NCBI RefSeq assembly: GCF_049348705.1
Contig: NZ_CP186485.1
Coordinates: 1,364,001-1,428,000, forward strand
DNA: 64,000 nt
Source of the DNA: Paracoxiella cheracis
Lineage (GTDB): Bacteria > Pseudomonadota > Gammaproteobacteria > Coxiellales > Coxiellaceae
Reading direction: 5' to 3'
Notes under the pieces: model-generated
The model's input: the letters and a program-made list of their open reading frames with translations, nothing else
Database searches by the model: none
What the model was told of the DNA's origin: nothing
In this document: positions 18,562 through 28,606 of the stretch, piece by piece
Layout of the letters: each line of letters starts with the position of its first letter
Position numbering within the stretch: position 1 is the first letter of the stretch
Program-made: the position numbers and the translations under genes

Positions 18562-19194
18562 TTAGGCAGCCTTTACTTTCTTGGGTGACCTCACCCACAA
18601 AGAACGATGCGCAATGAAAACAGCGAGCATAAGAATGATTTGTGGCAAAGCAGTGACGATATGGAAAACAAGCGCCAGCGCTAGCGCCTTAGTTGGGACA
18701 ACGTGCAGGAATTTAATTAAATAATACACGATCGCGGTTTCGAAGATCCCCACACCCGCGAAGGCGTAAGGAATTGCAAATGATAACGTCGTCGTGAATA
18801 ACAAAAAGACGGCCCCACTTAATCCGAACGAGTCATGAGGCAAGTTCCATTTGAAAAAGAAGTAGTATGCCAGCAGAATAGAGAGCCAAATGGCAGCACT
18901 GAATATCAAAACGGGCAGCTTATTGGGTTTTGAAACCACATCTTCGACCGCTATTAAAAGCGTTTCAATTCGCTCGGAACGACAAACAAACTGTCTAATA
19001 ATACTGTCTTTAACGATCTTTAACGATCTTTAACGATTAAATATCGATACAGAAAAACGCTCAAGACACTGCAACTCAATAAAATAATAAACATATAAAC
19101 AGCATTGACTTCAATACCAAATTGATGCATGAATAAAATAGCTGCACCAAAAATTAATAACATGATCAAATCAAAATAACGCTCGATAAAAGTT
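18562..19194 (-). pseudogene. Flippase-like integral membrane protein, C-terminal part
   Basis: This is the C-terminal part of a lysylphosphatidylglycerol synthase TM-region/UPF0104-type membrane protein. Next to the element junction the frame reads TFIERYFDLIMLLIFGAAILF and ends in LIVKDR-stop. Beyond a tandem duplication (three copies of the 10-mer CTTTAACGAT, 19008-19037, where one copy would keep the frame), the frame resumes as FVCRSERIETLLIAVEDVV and then FAIPYAFAGVGIFETAIVYYL. The +20-bp slippage is a frameshift. The middle of the gene is at 20673-20788 and the start at 57695-57940. The gene is therefore broken by slippage, a 249-bp element and an IS-bounded 36.9-kb block. Confidence 0.85.
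19008..19037 (+). repeat. Three tandem copies of a 10-mer (CTTTAACGAT)
   Basis: Three perfect units lie inside the flippase pseudogene. With a single unit the flippase frame reads LIVKDSIIRQF continuously, so two extra units (+20 bp) are a slippage frameshift. Confidence 0.85.
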
Positions 19195-19270
19195 CAAGCG
19201 TGTCGCGATGCTCGTGATAGATTATTGCCATCCCTGTCAATAATCGACTCGCAATACGCGACAACTTAAA

Positions 19271-20492
19271 TGTAGAACTCTCGACTTGATCTGACAGTTG
19301 AGATTTATCGGACATATTTTCTGTCCGATAGATCGGATTCTAATTACTCCTCTACCAGTTGCGTGTCGTGATTACTGTGCGCCTTATTCAATTCATCTGC
19401 CGACACGCTTGGAATAGTTTTACATAGTTTATCTAATTCTTTTTCTTGTGCCAAATGCTTTGCATCAAGAAAAGTTTGCATGGGTGTTTTTCCATAACAA
19501 CGCTCGCCGGAATGGGGCCTGACCTCATTATATGTTTTGATCCACATAAAATTCTTGTTTAATCGTTTTATGAAAACGTTCACAAATACCATTGGTCTGC
19601 GGAGAACGTGCGCGTGTTTTCGAATGGTCAATGTCTTCAACTGCTAAATAAAGTTGATAGGCGTGGTTCTCAATTTTTCCACAATATTCCGTCCCGCGAT
19701 CCGTGAGCATACGCAGCAATCGGATACCTTGCTCATTAAACCATGGCAATACACGTTCATTTAATAAATGAGCTGCCGTCATCGCTGTTTTCTCCGTGTA
19801 TAACTTCGCAAAAGCGATTCTGCTATAGGTATCGACAAAAGTCTGCTCATAAATACGGCCAACGCCCTTCATCGTGCCAACATAATACGTATCCTGAGAT
19901 ACCTAAATAACCTGGGTGTTCTGTTTCAATCTCGCCGTGCGCTTCTTTTTCTCGTTTTGATTTTTCTAATGCTTGTCATTGTTCTTCCGTTAATAACATA
20001 CCGTCTTGCGCCGATTTCGCTTCAAGCGCTTTTAGTCGCTTCTTAAAAGTCTCTAGATCATTACGTAGCCACACCGAACGAACTCCGCTGCTCGATACGA
20101 TAATGCCTCGCGCCAGTAATTCATTGGCCGCACGTGCCTGACCTAACGCTGGGTTTTCAATAGCCAAAGCAATTACCCCTTCTTCTACATGTAGCGGCAC
20201 TCTATTTTTTTCATTCGGTTTCTTCTTACTCATATCATGGAGTGCTTCTTCGCCACCATTTTCATAAAGTGTTTTGAAACGGTAAAAACTGTCGCGTGAA
20301 TAACCCATAACCTTACAGGCTTGTGAAACATTTCCCAATTGTTTAGACCGCTCTAGTAAACCTAATTTGGGTTTGATAATCTTTTCGGATACACTGGTCA
20401 TAATGACACTCCTCGTGTTGGTTGTTTAAGGTTGGTCAATTAAATTTTACTCTAACTGACCAGGAGTGTCAGATCAAGTCTGAAGGTTTACA
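19271..20492 (-). mobile_element. IS481-family insertion sequence (degenerate)
   Basis: The ends are inverted repeats: TGTAGAACTCTCGACTTGAT at the left matches TGTAAACCTTCAGACTTGAT at the right, continuing into CTGACA at both. Target duplication ACTTAAA (7 bp) lies inside a copy of the 249-bp element. About 1.22 kb. Confidence 0.85.
19344..20401 (-). pseudogene. IS481-family transposase, frameshifted
   Basis: The 5' part (19976-20401) has the helix-turn-helix region GNVSQACKVMGYSRDSFYRFKTLY and PALGQARAANEL. The DDE core is in a separate frame (19528-19872): FVDTYSRIAFAKLYTEKTA, MLTDRGTEYCG and RARSPQTNGICERFHKTIKQEFY. The C-terminal end is in a third (19344-19640): YNEVRPHSGERCYGKTPMQTF. 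At least two frameshifts separate them, so no full-length transposase is made. Confidence 0.85.
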
Positions 20493-20672
20493 ACTTAAAT
20501 AACCGCGGACGTCCTCCTCACCCGCGCTCCGCGACCTCACGGCTCGACTACGCACGGGCTCTCAACTGACTCGACGCCTCGTAAAGATTTTTTGCAGTCG
20601 CTTACGCTCGGCAAAAAATCCCAGCCTACCCCAGAATACGCCCCTTCGCTTCGCTCTCCATCGCGCGCATCG

Positions 20673-20788
20673 GCGGCAAGCGTGTGTGGTATATCTAAAC
20701 TAAAAAATTGTTTGCCAAAATAAACACGCAAAATATCACCGACACGAAACGGCAAGAGATTATTAATCCCATTACCAATGCCTGTGAC
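20673..20788 (-). pseudogene. Flippase-like membrane protein, middle fragment
   Basis: Minus-strand frame reads VTGIGNGINNLLPFRVGDIL, then RVYFGKQFFSLDIPHTLAA, and runs into the 249-bp element on one side and the 1,721-bp IS on the other. It joins in frame to NAFCVT of the fragment at 57695-57940 if the IS-bounded block and one TGTGAC are removed, and to TFIERYFDL of 18562-19194 if the 249-bp element is removed. The NxLLPFRxGD-type sequence is typical of the UPF0104/AglD-like flippase family. Confidence 0.82.
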
Positions 20789-22509
20789 TTGGACTTTGGA
20801 TAAATAAAATCCCTTGCCAGTTAGGACAATAATCAAAAAATGTGAGTTTCTAAATCTTAACCTGTTTTTTGCAGCAATTCGTAGAATTGCTCAGGTGTAA
20901 AATTTATTTTATCCAACCATGATTTTACTATCCCAATCAAATCCTCTATTTTTTCAGGGTCTGAGTTTTGCGTCTTTTCTTCAGTCCTCTGAATCGTTTT
21001 AATTTTTGAGTTGCTATTTTTGAAAATAGCAGGATGTCGCGTGCGTTTCCCCTGCGTATCACCTTTGGTTCTGCCTTGCGGATTACCGCGTGGTTTGCAG
21101 AGATTAGCAGGCGTGCCAACGGTATCAAGCACCGTAGAAAAACCCCGTTGCGTTTGTGAAGGGGTCGCAGTTATTGATGGTTTTTCGTTATCCACTTGGA
21201 AGCTCGGCAAATACCGCTCCCATTTTTTCGGTAAAATCGGGGCAAGATTCCTCGCTAGATAAAGTTGCGTATACGCTAATGCTGTCATCCGCCACCAATC
21301 TTCTTCGTGCTTAACATCCGGTGTTTGGTATCGGTCAAATAACAGTTTGTCTTTACCAAAACGAAAGTAGTGTTCAATGTCATAGCGTCTATCGTAATAG
21401 TGATACGCTTCTAATGCTGTGATTTCATTACGTCGTTCACCAGCGAGTCCTAACCAGAGTGGATTTTTATATAAAGATTTACCGTTAGCATCAACCGCAA
21501 CCAATTGCACAACAGTAACAGGATGCTCATATCCTTTAAATTGCTTTGAACCACGCAGTAATTGGTCACGCCATATTTTAATCTCCAATTGGTAAGTTTT
21601 GCCACTGCGGGTTGTAATGGGTTGCTGCACAATCTCATCGGATTCACGGTGAGTCGTGCTGTCGTTTAGTTTCATCGCATCACCATAGCGTTTTATACTT
21701 CCTGAGGTATTATCTTCTATTGATGCGGGCGCGAAAACATTACGGGTACTGTTAAAACGGAAAAGATGTACCCAATTGGGATTTTCGCTAACCAGTTTAC
21801 GGCAAGCTTCTGTACCATATTTTGAATCAGCCACGCTAACCACCAATTTATGAGTAAGCGCTAAGTCTGCAATACAACGGTTAATTTGCTGCATCCCAAC
21901 TACATTGCCTTTTTCATCGCTTTTAACGCGCCTCGTATCCAGTGGAACTAACCAATGCTTTTCTTGAGCTGCACCATCATTGGGCAATAGTGATACCGTT
22001 GAATATTCATGTCCAATGGTAATCGGTTTGTTACCCGGTGCTGGATTAGGGCTGTAAACCACATGGCGATCTTCAACACAGTGTGCACTTTGACGCGACT
22101 GTGGTGTCGTATCCGCAATAATGATCACACGGTCATCGCTATGACTCACATGTTCATATTGTATTTTCATCATGCTATCCCAACAATTTGCTACCGACAA
22201 ACCATCGCTAATCGCATCGGTAATACTACTGTATTCACGTTCAAAGTATGGCGATTCACATAATTCTATGGGTGTTTTGCAGCGATGGCCATGGCTTGAA
22301 AGGGCATCGAGTAAATTCATATTGGCATCGCGTCGCGCGGGGAAGATGTTGTAGAGGAATGTACGGAATTGTTTTAGTTTTTCTGTCGCTAACATCGTTT
22401 GTTCCTTATTTTATTTTTTCGAACAAACGTTGTTTACAACGTAAAATTTTTTTTCGGTTTCTATGTCAAGCAATTTTTAATTATTTTTATAAATTTATCC
22501 AAAGTCCAA
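20789..22509 (-). mobile_element. 1,721-bp IS, copy 2 (left end of composite block)
   Basis: Same inverted repeats and length as copy 1. Outer flank is TGTGAC, inner flank TGTATT, so this copy has no duplication of its own. Its inner side interrupts the phage terminase gene. Confidence 0.93.
20857..22395 (-). CDS. DDE transposase of the 1,721-bp IS, copy 2
   Basis: An intact 512-aa transposase nearly identical to copy 1, with L at residue 280 and a QFYELLQKTG C-terminus. DDE residues are preserved. Confidence 0.93.
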   Translation of the reverse strand: MLATEKLKQFRTFLYNIFPARRDANMNLLDALSSHGHRCKTPIELCESPYFEREYSSITDAISDGLSVANCWDSMMKIQYEHVSHSDDRVIIIADTTPQSRQSAHCVEDRHVVYSPNPAPGNKPITIGHEYSTVSLLPNDGAAQEKHWLVPLDTRRVKSDEKGNVVGMQQINRCIADLALTHKLVVSVADSKYGTEACRKLVSENPNWVHLFRFNSTRNVFAPASIEDNTSGSIKRYGDAMKLNDSTTHRESDEIVQQPITTRSGKTYQLEIKIWRDQLLRGSKQFKGYEHPVTVVQLVAVDANGKSLYKNPLWLGLAGERRNEITALEAYHYYDRRYDIEHYFRFGKDKLLFDRYQTPDVKHEEDWWRMTALAYTQLYLARNLAPILPKKWERYLPSFQVDNEKPSITATPSQTQRGFSTVLDTVGTPANLCKPRGNPQGRTKGDTQGKRTRHPAIFKNSNSKIKTIQRTEEKTQNSDPEKIEDLIGIVKSWLDKINFTPEQFYELLQKTG

Positions 22510-22825
22510 TGTATTGAATGAGCTGCAAGGCGTCACGGTGATTCCGATTGAGCGTGACCGTACGTCTAAAACAGCGCGCTTTTTAGCCTCGCAACCGTTT
22601 ATTGCGAACAAACAAGTGACGTTACCGTTACATGCGGCACACACGAAACGCTGCATTGAGCACATGAGTAAGATTACGGCGAATGAGATGCATCGCTGCG
22701 ATGACATTGCGGATACGCGTGCGGATGCGATTCGGTTGGCGTTGAAAGAAAAGCAGTTGGTGAGTACGACTTCGATTAACACTATGTGTTTAGGTGGTCA
22801 CGCGCAAGAACTACCTGCTTTTTAA
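22510..22825 (+). pseudogene. Phage terminase large subunit, C-terminal fragment
   Basis: About 104 codons remain, entering from the IS edge: LNELQGVTVIPIERDRTSKT and later HRCDDIADTRADAIRLALKE. The position directly upstream of the portal gene and the acidic DD...D motif near the end fit the RNase H-like nuclease domain of TerL. The ATPase domain and small subunit are gone, removed at the IS boundary. Identification rests on gene order and the short motif. Confidence 0.7.
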
Positions 22826-22841
22826 CTGATAAGGAAAGAAC

Positions 22842-24899
22842 ATGATTGATTATGCAAAAGTCAAACAACAAAAAAGTGATTGGGCGGGTTATTTTTCACA
22901 GAATGACCGCCGGGGCGAAGCGGCGATTCGTTTTGCGGAGCTCGGTGAGCAGGCGCCGGTAAATACGCAGTATTCGAGGGGTTATGAGACGTTAACGTTT
23001 AACATTTTGTTTAAGCATTTACGCCGTGTGCAAGCGGAAGCGGCGAACTTGGATTTATCGCTGTTGTTTTATCCGCTCGATGACGATACGTGGGACGAGC
23101 GCTTTAAAGATCAAATTCAAGAGGCGGAAACGCAATTGCTGCAAGCAGCGCATCTAGGAGAGGATAATGCTACGCAGGCGTCGTTACAACAACGGGTGCA
23201 ACGTCTGCAAGAAATTTATGCCAATGCGCGTCAGCATCGGATAGAAGAACAAAAGAATCACCAAGCGATTTTAAATGCACTGATGCTTGATGCTAATAAG
23301 CGCTTAGCCTTTCAGCAATCGATACGGCAGGTATATAGCTACGGATATTCGGTGCTGGTAATCAAGGCGTTGCCGGATATTCAAGGGGATGAGCAGTTTC
23401 AAAAGTTAGAGGTTGAGTGTTTGCTCTCAGCGACAGCTGCTTTTTTTGATCGGAACGCGACGACCTATACCAAAACCGATGGGCGTTTTGCGGGTTATCG
23501 TTATGATGTGACGCGTGAGGAATTGATGAACCGTTATGCGGACAATAAGAGACTGATGCGGAAGCTATCGGATTGGTCGGAGTCTAAAAAGCTTGAGGTG
23601 ATTGAATATTATTATCGTGACAAAAAACCCGATGGTGGCTTAGGTGAGACGATTTATTACACACGTTTTATTGATAACCTGATGATTGAAGAACCGGTGC
23701 CGCTGTATATTGATTTGTTGCCTGTGATTTATCACAGCGGTTTGACGGTGTGGAATCCGGAACAACGTCAAGAAGTCACGATCCCGTTTATTGAGCCGAT
23801 GAAAGATGCGGCGAAGTTACATAATTATTTAGGCACGCAGATTGCGAATTTAGCAAAGCAAACAGGTGGTCGCAAAATCATTGTTGATAAGTTTGATTTG
23901 GATAAGCTACAACCGCCAGAAAGAGAGGATTGGGACAATTTCGAGCGACGCTCAGGGTTATTTGTGCGACCAGCTAAGCGTCCGGATGATCCACCAGGGC
24001 GAGACTTAGAAGTTATCAGCCCGATGGAAATCCCGCAAACTTTAACTGAGAACTTTGCCACGAGCAAACAGGAAGTGGATGAGATAGCGGGTGCCTTTTT
24101 GAGTGTGCAAGGGGCGCAAGATAATGCGGTGAGTGGTGTTGCGATTGATGCGCGTGTGAGGCAAGCGAATTTGTTGCAAAACAATGTGGTTCAACTTCAC
24201 AACCACACGATTAAGATAGTGGGTGAAGTGATTAAGCAATGGCTGCCTTACGTGTATCACCAAACCCAAACGTTGACGGTGCGTCATAAAGACAATTCTT
24301 TGCGACGCGTGACGATTAATAAAAAGCTCCTGACAGGTTCGATTAAAAATGATTTACACGCGATGACGGAGCGCTATTCGTACGAGTTAGAGCTGGTGGG
24401 TTCGAGTAAATTGGATGAAGAGAACACGCGCGAGTATTTAACGCAGATTTACCAGCTGTCCCCGCAAGCGTTTCAATTGACGGCGGACTTGTATGCACAA
24501 ACGCTGGATATTAAGGATCGTGATGTATTGGCGCGGCGTTTAAAGACGATGGTAGACCCGCTGGTGATTCGCTTTGGTGATGGGGATATGAATTTTATGG
24601 AGTTCTCATCGCAGCGCCAACAGATGCAACAGCAAGCGGCGCAAGCCAATCCACAGATGCAACTGATTCAGAGCAAGATTCAAAACGAACAGGCGCAAAC
24701 CCAAACGCAGCAATTTGAAGCACAGACTAAACGTCAACAGTTGTTGTCCCAGATTGAGCAAAATAGTCAGCAATTGCATGTGGAGCTTGAGAAATTAGAG
24801 CAGCACAAGGCTGACAGTGAGACTAAAAACATTATTGCGTTACTGCATGCGCAGCTCGAGCATAATAACCAATTGTTAGCGGCATTTGGGGTGAAGTGA
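22842..24899 (+). CDS. Phage portal protein (P22-like)
   Basis: The portal forms the dodecameric vertex through which phage DNA enters and leaves the capsid. The 685-aa protein starts MIDYAKVKQQKSDWAGYFSQ, with an early core YETLTFNILFKHLRRVQAEA like P22-type portals. A long middle domain follows, and a Gln-rich coiled-coil C-terminus (about residues 590-665, QQRQQMQQQAAQ and LEKLEQHKADSE) resembles the P22 portal barrel region. It is intact, has AAGGAAAG upstream, and sits between terL and the tail accessory gene, overlapping the latter by one base. Confidence 0.82.
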   Translation: MIDYAKVKQQKSDWAGYFSQNDRRGEAAIRFAELGEQAPVNTQYSRGYETLTFNILFKHLRRVQAEAANLDLSLLFYPLDDDTWDERFKDQIQEAETQLLQAAHLGEDNATQASLQQRVQRLQEIYANARQHRIEEQKNHQAILNALMLDANKRLAFQQSIRQVYSYGYSVLVIKALPDIQGDEQFQKLEVECLLSATAAFFDRNATTYTKTDGRFAGYRYDVTREELMNRYADNKRLMRKLSDWSESKKLEVIEYYYRDKKPDGGLGETIYYTRFIDNLMIEEPVPLYIDLLPVIYHSGLTVWNPEQRQEVTIPFIEPMKDAAKLHNYLGTQIANLAKQTGGRKIIVDKFDLDKLQPPEREDWDNFERRSGLFVRPAKRPDDPPGRDLEVISPMEIPQTLTENFATSKQEVDEIAGAFLSVQGAQDNAVSGVAIDARVRQANLLQNNVVQLHNHTIKIVGEVIKQWLPYVYHQTQTLTVRHKDNSLRRVTINKKLLTGSIKNDLHAMTERYSYELELVGSSKLDEENTREYLTQIYQLSPQAFQLTADLYAQTLDIKDRDVLARRLKTMVDPLVIRFGDGDMNFMEFSSQRQQMQQQAAQANPQMQLIQSKIQNEQAQTQTQQFEAQTKRQQLLSQIEQNSQQLHVELEKLEQHKADSETKNIIALLHAQLEHNNQLLAAFGVK

Positions 24900-26230
24900 T
24901 GACGGTATTGAATATTCCCTTTAATAGCGGCACAGAGCCTGCACTGGATGGGAGCGTTTCTTATGCGAAGCTCTTGAATTTGGTGGTGACACCGGATAGC
25001 ACGGTATCGGAAGCGCCGTTTTTTACATGCATCGAAAAGCTCCACAACCCTCAAGGGATTTACCGCACGGTGGGGACCGATACGACGCTGATTGTGGCGG
25101 ATGGCTTTTTGTATACGGTGAATCAGACGCACGATTTATTGCGTGTGGGTCCTATTGCTGTACAGACTGGCCGTATTGCCTTTGCGGAGAACTTAAAAAA
25201 CGAAGTGTTGCTTTGTACCGGAAAAACCGCGTATGTCTATAACACGGATAGCAACAGTCTGACTGATTTGCATTTGGTGTCTGGCTTTGACATGGAGCGC
25301 CCCATCAGTTGCACGATGATTAACAGTTATTTTATTGTGGCCGATGGAAATAGTAATTGCTGGCAGATTTCCGCGCCGAATGATGGTTTGCATTGGACGC
25401 CACTCGATGAAGCGTTATTAACGACGGTCTCGACTAAAATCTTGTCGGTGCAGTCGATCTCGAATAATTTATTTTTAATTGGCAATAATGCGATTGAGCG
25501 TTGGGTGCCTCAAGAAACGGCGCTTGATTTTCCGTTCAGTCGCGACAATAACTATCGCTTTGCCTGGGGTGCGTTTAATACGGAAGCGATTGCGGGTTAC
25601 CAAGATCAGTTGGTGTTTTTATCGAATCAACGGGAAGTCATGGTATTAACTACGGAGGGCGTTAAAAAGCTGAGTACGCCAGGCATTGACCGACGGTTAT
25701 CAAACCTCAGTGCTTCCGAGAAACCCGTGAGCGTGTTATTTAAGCATCAGGGGCAGTTATTTTATTCGCTGGCGACAAGCGATGAGACCTGGTTATTTAG
25801 TTTTGCGAGTCAGCGGTGGTCGAATAGCACGGATACATTATTGCAATGGGACGGTCAGCGTGGCTTTTTATTGGAAGATGGATTTTATAGTGCCAGCACT
25901 GCGATACAAGCCCGTCACCGTCAATTGCAAACGGGTTGGTTAACGCTGCCGGCACGGTTGCCCTATAAACCGGTGGTGCATCGCGTATCACTGACTATCA
26001 TTTTCGGTGTGTGTGAAAAGCCGGTGGAAAAAGAGCCTTTGTATTTATCGGTAGCGCGCAATCATGCTGATTTTGGTAATCGGATACCGTTAAGGTTACC
26101 GCAACGTTATTCAAACTCACACACTGTGCATTGGCCCTGCCATGTCGTGGCGCGTGAGTTGATGCTGCGGCTTGATTATTTTGGATCAAGTCAAATCACG
26201 TTGACCGATTGTTCGGTTGATATTAATTAA
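24899..26230 (+). CDS. Packaged-DNA stabilization protein (P22 gp10-like tail accessory factor)
   Basis: In P22, gp10 closes the portal channel after packaging. This protein of about 443 aa begins MTVLNIPFNSGTEP and is beta-rich with repeated short segments (LIVADGFLYTVN, FIVADGNSNCWQIS, LFLIGNNAIERW). It includes FPFSRDNNYRFAWGAFNTEAIAGYQDQLVFL, a layout matching the phage stabilisation family. The start overlaps the portal stop (TGATG) and has GGGGTGAAG upstream. It is followed directly by an IS982 element. In P22 this gene lies after the coat gene, so the order here differs. Confidence 0.72.
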   Translation: MTVLNIPFNSGTEPALDGSVSYAKLLNLVVTPDSTVSEAPFFTCIEKLHNPQGIYRTVGTDTTLIVADGFLYTVNQTHDLLRVGPIAVQTGRIAFAENLKNEVLLCTGKTAYVYNTDSNSLTDLHLVSGFDMERPISCTMINSYFIVADGNSNCWQISAPNDGLHWTPLDEALLTTVSTKILSVQSISNNLFLIGNNAIERWVPQETALDFPFSRDNNYRFAWGAFNTEAIAGYQDQLVFLSNQREVMVLTTEGVKKLSTPGIDRRLSNLSASEKPVSVLFKHQGQLFYSLATSDETWLFSFASQRWSNSTDTLLQWDGQRGFLLEDGFYSASTAIQARHRQLQTGWLTLPARLPYKPVVHRVSLTIIFGVCEKPVEKEPLYLSVARNHADFGNRIPLRLPQRYSNSHTVHWPCHVVARELMLRLDYFGSSQITLTDCSVDIN

Positions 26231-26238
26231 CATTAACC

Positions 26239-27381
26239 TCAGTTCTGGATAACTGCGTATAAATTATTCTTTATATTGTTGGTTTTTATTCCTGGTTTGT
26301 TTGGTCGCCAAGAATAGGCAATTAGCGCTGCAAGGGTATTGACTAAAAAATTAATCGGACTACGATGACGCGAATGCTCAACATGATACAAGTTTTTCAA
26401 CTGATCGATAATCGTTTCTACGATGCCACGTTGTTTTAGGAAAAACTTTTCAAATGCAGAAAGCATTTTGTTCTTCATATTTTTACGGACTTTTGTCACA
26501 AATTTTAAATCGTGTTTTGCCAAATCGTCCGCAAGATCTTTTCCAAGATACCCTTTATCGCCAGCGCCCAACCCCTTTAAATTAGCCATTAATTTTCTAA
26601 CAACAGCGCGATCATCCACGTTCCCTTTCGTTAAACAAAAACGGATTAATTCCCCTTGATGATTAATCACAATATGTAGTTTAAAGCCGTAAACCCAGCC
26701 CATTGTGCTTTTACTGCGTTTAGCAATGCCTTTGAAAACCTTGTTTCGATAAATTCGTTTATTGTGGCATACGCGTAGTGTAGTTGAGTCAATATAATAC
26801 AATCCCGTGTGTTTGCCCTTTCTCGAAAGCAAATAGGCGGCGAGCATCCGATGCGCGCCATGGAGAGCGAAGCGAAGGCGCGTATTCCGCGGTAGGCTCG
26901 GATTTTTTGCCGAGCGTAAGCGACTGCAAAAAATCTTTACGAGCCGTCAAGTCATTTGAGAGCCCGTGCGTAGTCGAGCCGTGAGGTCGCGGAGCGCGGG
27001 CGACGAGGACGTCCGCGGCTATTTAAGTTGTCGCGTATTGCGAGTCGATTATTGACAGGGATGGCAATAATCTATCACGAGCATCGCGACACGCTTGATT
27101 AGCGCTGCTGATTGGCAGGCGACAAAACGTGTGTAACTCAGCGCCGTAGGAAAATACTTCTTCATGTCTTGTAAAACACATCCACAATAAAAATCCTTAA
27201 ATGTGCGATAGTGACTCATTTGAAACAACACAATGATGGTGCCAATTTCAGACAAGCTCATTTGCATCGCTCGATCTCGTTTTCTGTCTGGGTTCGGTAG
27301 CAAATACTTTGATTGACCTTTCAAATAATCCTTGCAAAAATCATCCATATCACAAAAAATCTCCGTGACCGGTGCCAACAT
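26239..27381 (-). pseudogene. IS982-family transposase interrupted by a 249-bp element
   Basis: The 5' part (27098-27381) has SEIGTIIVLFQMSHYRTFKDFYCG and ALSYTRFVACQSAAL. The 3' part (26239-26848) has LYYIDSTTLRVCHNKR, GWVYGFKLHIVINHQGEL, GAGDKGYLGKDLADD and RGIVETIIDQLKN, covering the IS982 DDE residues. Deleting the 249-bp element rejoins QSAALM with MLAAYLLSRKG in frame. With it, translation stops inside the element. Confidence 0.9.
26849..27097 (-). repeat. 249-bp hairpin-rich element, copy C (inside IS982)
   Basis: Reverse orientation, exactly 249 bp. In element orientation the flanks are GCGCTAAT (left) and GATGCTCG (right), with no duplication. It is inserted in the IS982 transposase in the coding direction of that gene. 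Confidence 0.93.
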
Positions 27382-27523
27382 GATTAACTCCTGTTACATT
27401 ATTTAGCTGTAATTTTGGAGCTAAATTTTAGCGGTTCCGGTCTTTTTTTCAATTATTTCATTCACTTATTCCTTTTCTTATACAGAACTCAGGTTAACAT
27501 TAAAAACCATGAGGAATAAAACA

Positions 27524-28551
27524 ATGAGTGAACCATTAAATAGCGGTACTGAAGCTGCTTTAGATGCTATTGATCATGAAGCGGGAACGCAAACTAGTGA
27601 TGCTGAGGCTCGCAATGACGCGGGCGCAGCAGAAATACCTGCTGGCGCTACGCAGCCAGCGTTATCGGATGCAGGCAATGCGGCTATGAATGCAGACCGT
27701 AATGACAATAAAGTGGGTGATGAGAAACGTTATACAGAGCAAGAGTTGCAACAAAAAATTGCGGCTCGTATTGCGGTTGAGAAAGCAAAAAATCAGCAAC
27801 CAAACCCAAGGGGACAGAAGATGATGTGTCGAACACTGCGGAGACGATCACGGTTTCTCGGGACGCGCTAGAATCGATGGTGCGTGATGAGCTGATGAAG
27901 AATCAACAGGAAGCGACGTTTATGGGTCAGGTGAATACATTAAACACAGAACTGTATCAAGCCCGTCAAGATGATGCGAGTTTTAATGCCTTATGTGAGG
28001 GCTTGCCGCAAGACGTCGCACAAAAGTTTTTTGCGGTATTTGCAGGTCAAGACAATGCCGTGGCGATGATTAAAACTATTTTGCACGATAAAGGCTTATC
28101 AGAAGCATTTATCAATTGTCAAGCGTGTCGCGATGCTCGTGATAGATTATTGCCATCCCTGTCAATAATCGACTCGCAATACGCGACAACTTAAATAGCC
28201 GCGGACGTCCTCGTCGCCCGCGCTCCGCGACCTCACGGCTCGACTACGCACGGGCTCTCAAATGACTTGACGGCTCGTAAAGATTTTTTGCAGTCGCTTA
28301 CGCTCGGCAAAAAATCCGAGCCTACCGCGGAATACGCGCCTTCGCTTCGCTCTCCATGGCGCGCATCGAATGACGCAATGCAGTTATCGCACATTTTAGG
28401 GCGTGCGCACAGTGCAGCGCAACAAGGCCAACAAAAAGCAAGCGGGTATAAAACAACGCTGTCATTAAAAAATACAGGGGCCAAGCAGTCCGCAGACAGT
28501 TTGCAATCGGATGCGCCAGTGGATGCGTATGAAGCCGAACTCTATGATTGA
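27524..28551 (+). pseudogene. Phage scaffolding protein gene, frameshifted and interrupted
   Basis: An acidic, Ala/Glu/Gln-rich protein lies between the tail accessory and coat genes, where P22-like phages encode the scaffold. Segment 1 (from ATG 27524, GAGGAA upstream) is MSEPLNSGTEAALDAIDHEA to AKNQQPNP. A one-base loss near 27810 shifts to segment 2, KGTEDDVSNTAETITVSRDALESMV onward. A 249-bp element then interrupts after EAFINC, and the frame continues beyond it as NDAMQLSHILGRAHSAAQQGQQKASGYK to DAYEAELYD. Without the two lesions it would be about 260 aa. The functional call rests on position and composition. Confidence 0.68.
28120..28368 (+). repeat. 249-bp hairpin-rich element, copy D (inside scaffold gene)
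   Basis: Exactly 249 bp. Flanks are TCAATTGT (left) and AATGACGC (right), with no duplication. Deletion joins FINC to NDAMQL in frame. It appears identical to copies C, E and F. Confidence 0.93.
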
Positions 28552-28552
28552 G

Positions 28553-28581
28553 TTGACAAAATAAATTTTTTGTTTGACAAT
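28553..28581 (+). promoter_or_regulatory. Candidate promoter upstream of the capsid gene
   Basis: A perfect -35 box TTGACA (28553-28558) is followed after 17 bp by GACAAT (28576-28581), four of six -10 bases. It lies between the scaffold stop and the structured leader of the capsid gene. Confidence 0.35.
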
Positions 28582-28606
28582 TAAAGTGTTCACAGCGATG
28601 TGAGCC

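Larger units (their letters stand above)
19195..20672 (+). repeat. 249-bp element, copy B, split by an IS481-family element
   Basis: Its two parts are 19195-19270 (76 bp) and 20500-20672 (173 bp), which sum to exactly 249 bp. The gap is an IS481-family element flanked by a 7-bp duplication ACTTAAA (19264-19270, 20493-20499). This copy is the most diverged, with about ten substitutions, for example CCCCAGAATACG for CCGCGGAATACG. It is therefore probably the oldest. Its flanks (AAAAGTT left, GCGGCAAG right) show no duplication, and deletion joins HTLAA to TFIERYF in the flippase frame. Confidence 0.88.
26235..27495 (-). mobile_element. IS982-family insertion sequence with an inserted 249-bp element
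   Basis: Terminal inverted repeats are AACCTCAGTTCTGGATAA (left) and AACCTGAGTTCTGTATAA (right, reverse complement). Target duplication is AACATT at 26229-26234 and 27496-27501. The IS is 1,261 bp including the 249-bp element at 26849-27097, so it would be 1,012 bp without it, normal for IS982. Confidence 0.9.

Noticed and set aside
22495..22782. Minus-strand open frame opposite the terminase fragment.
   Set aside because: The plus strand frame shows the terminase motif and correct gene order; the minus frame is its shadow.
26849..26984. Open frames inside the 249-bp element (for example DARHGERSEGAYS... ending CVVEP).
   Set aside because: The frame begins in host sequence or mid-element, has no ribosome binding site, and exists only because the element is repeated; copies in opposite orientation give the same peptide by chance of identity. 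Not annotated as genes.
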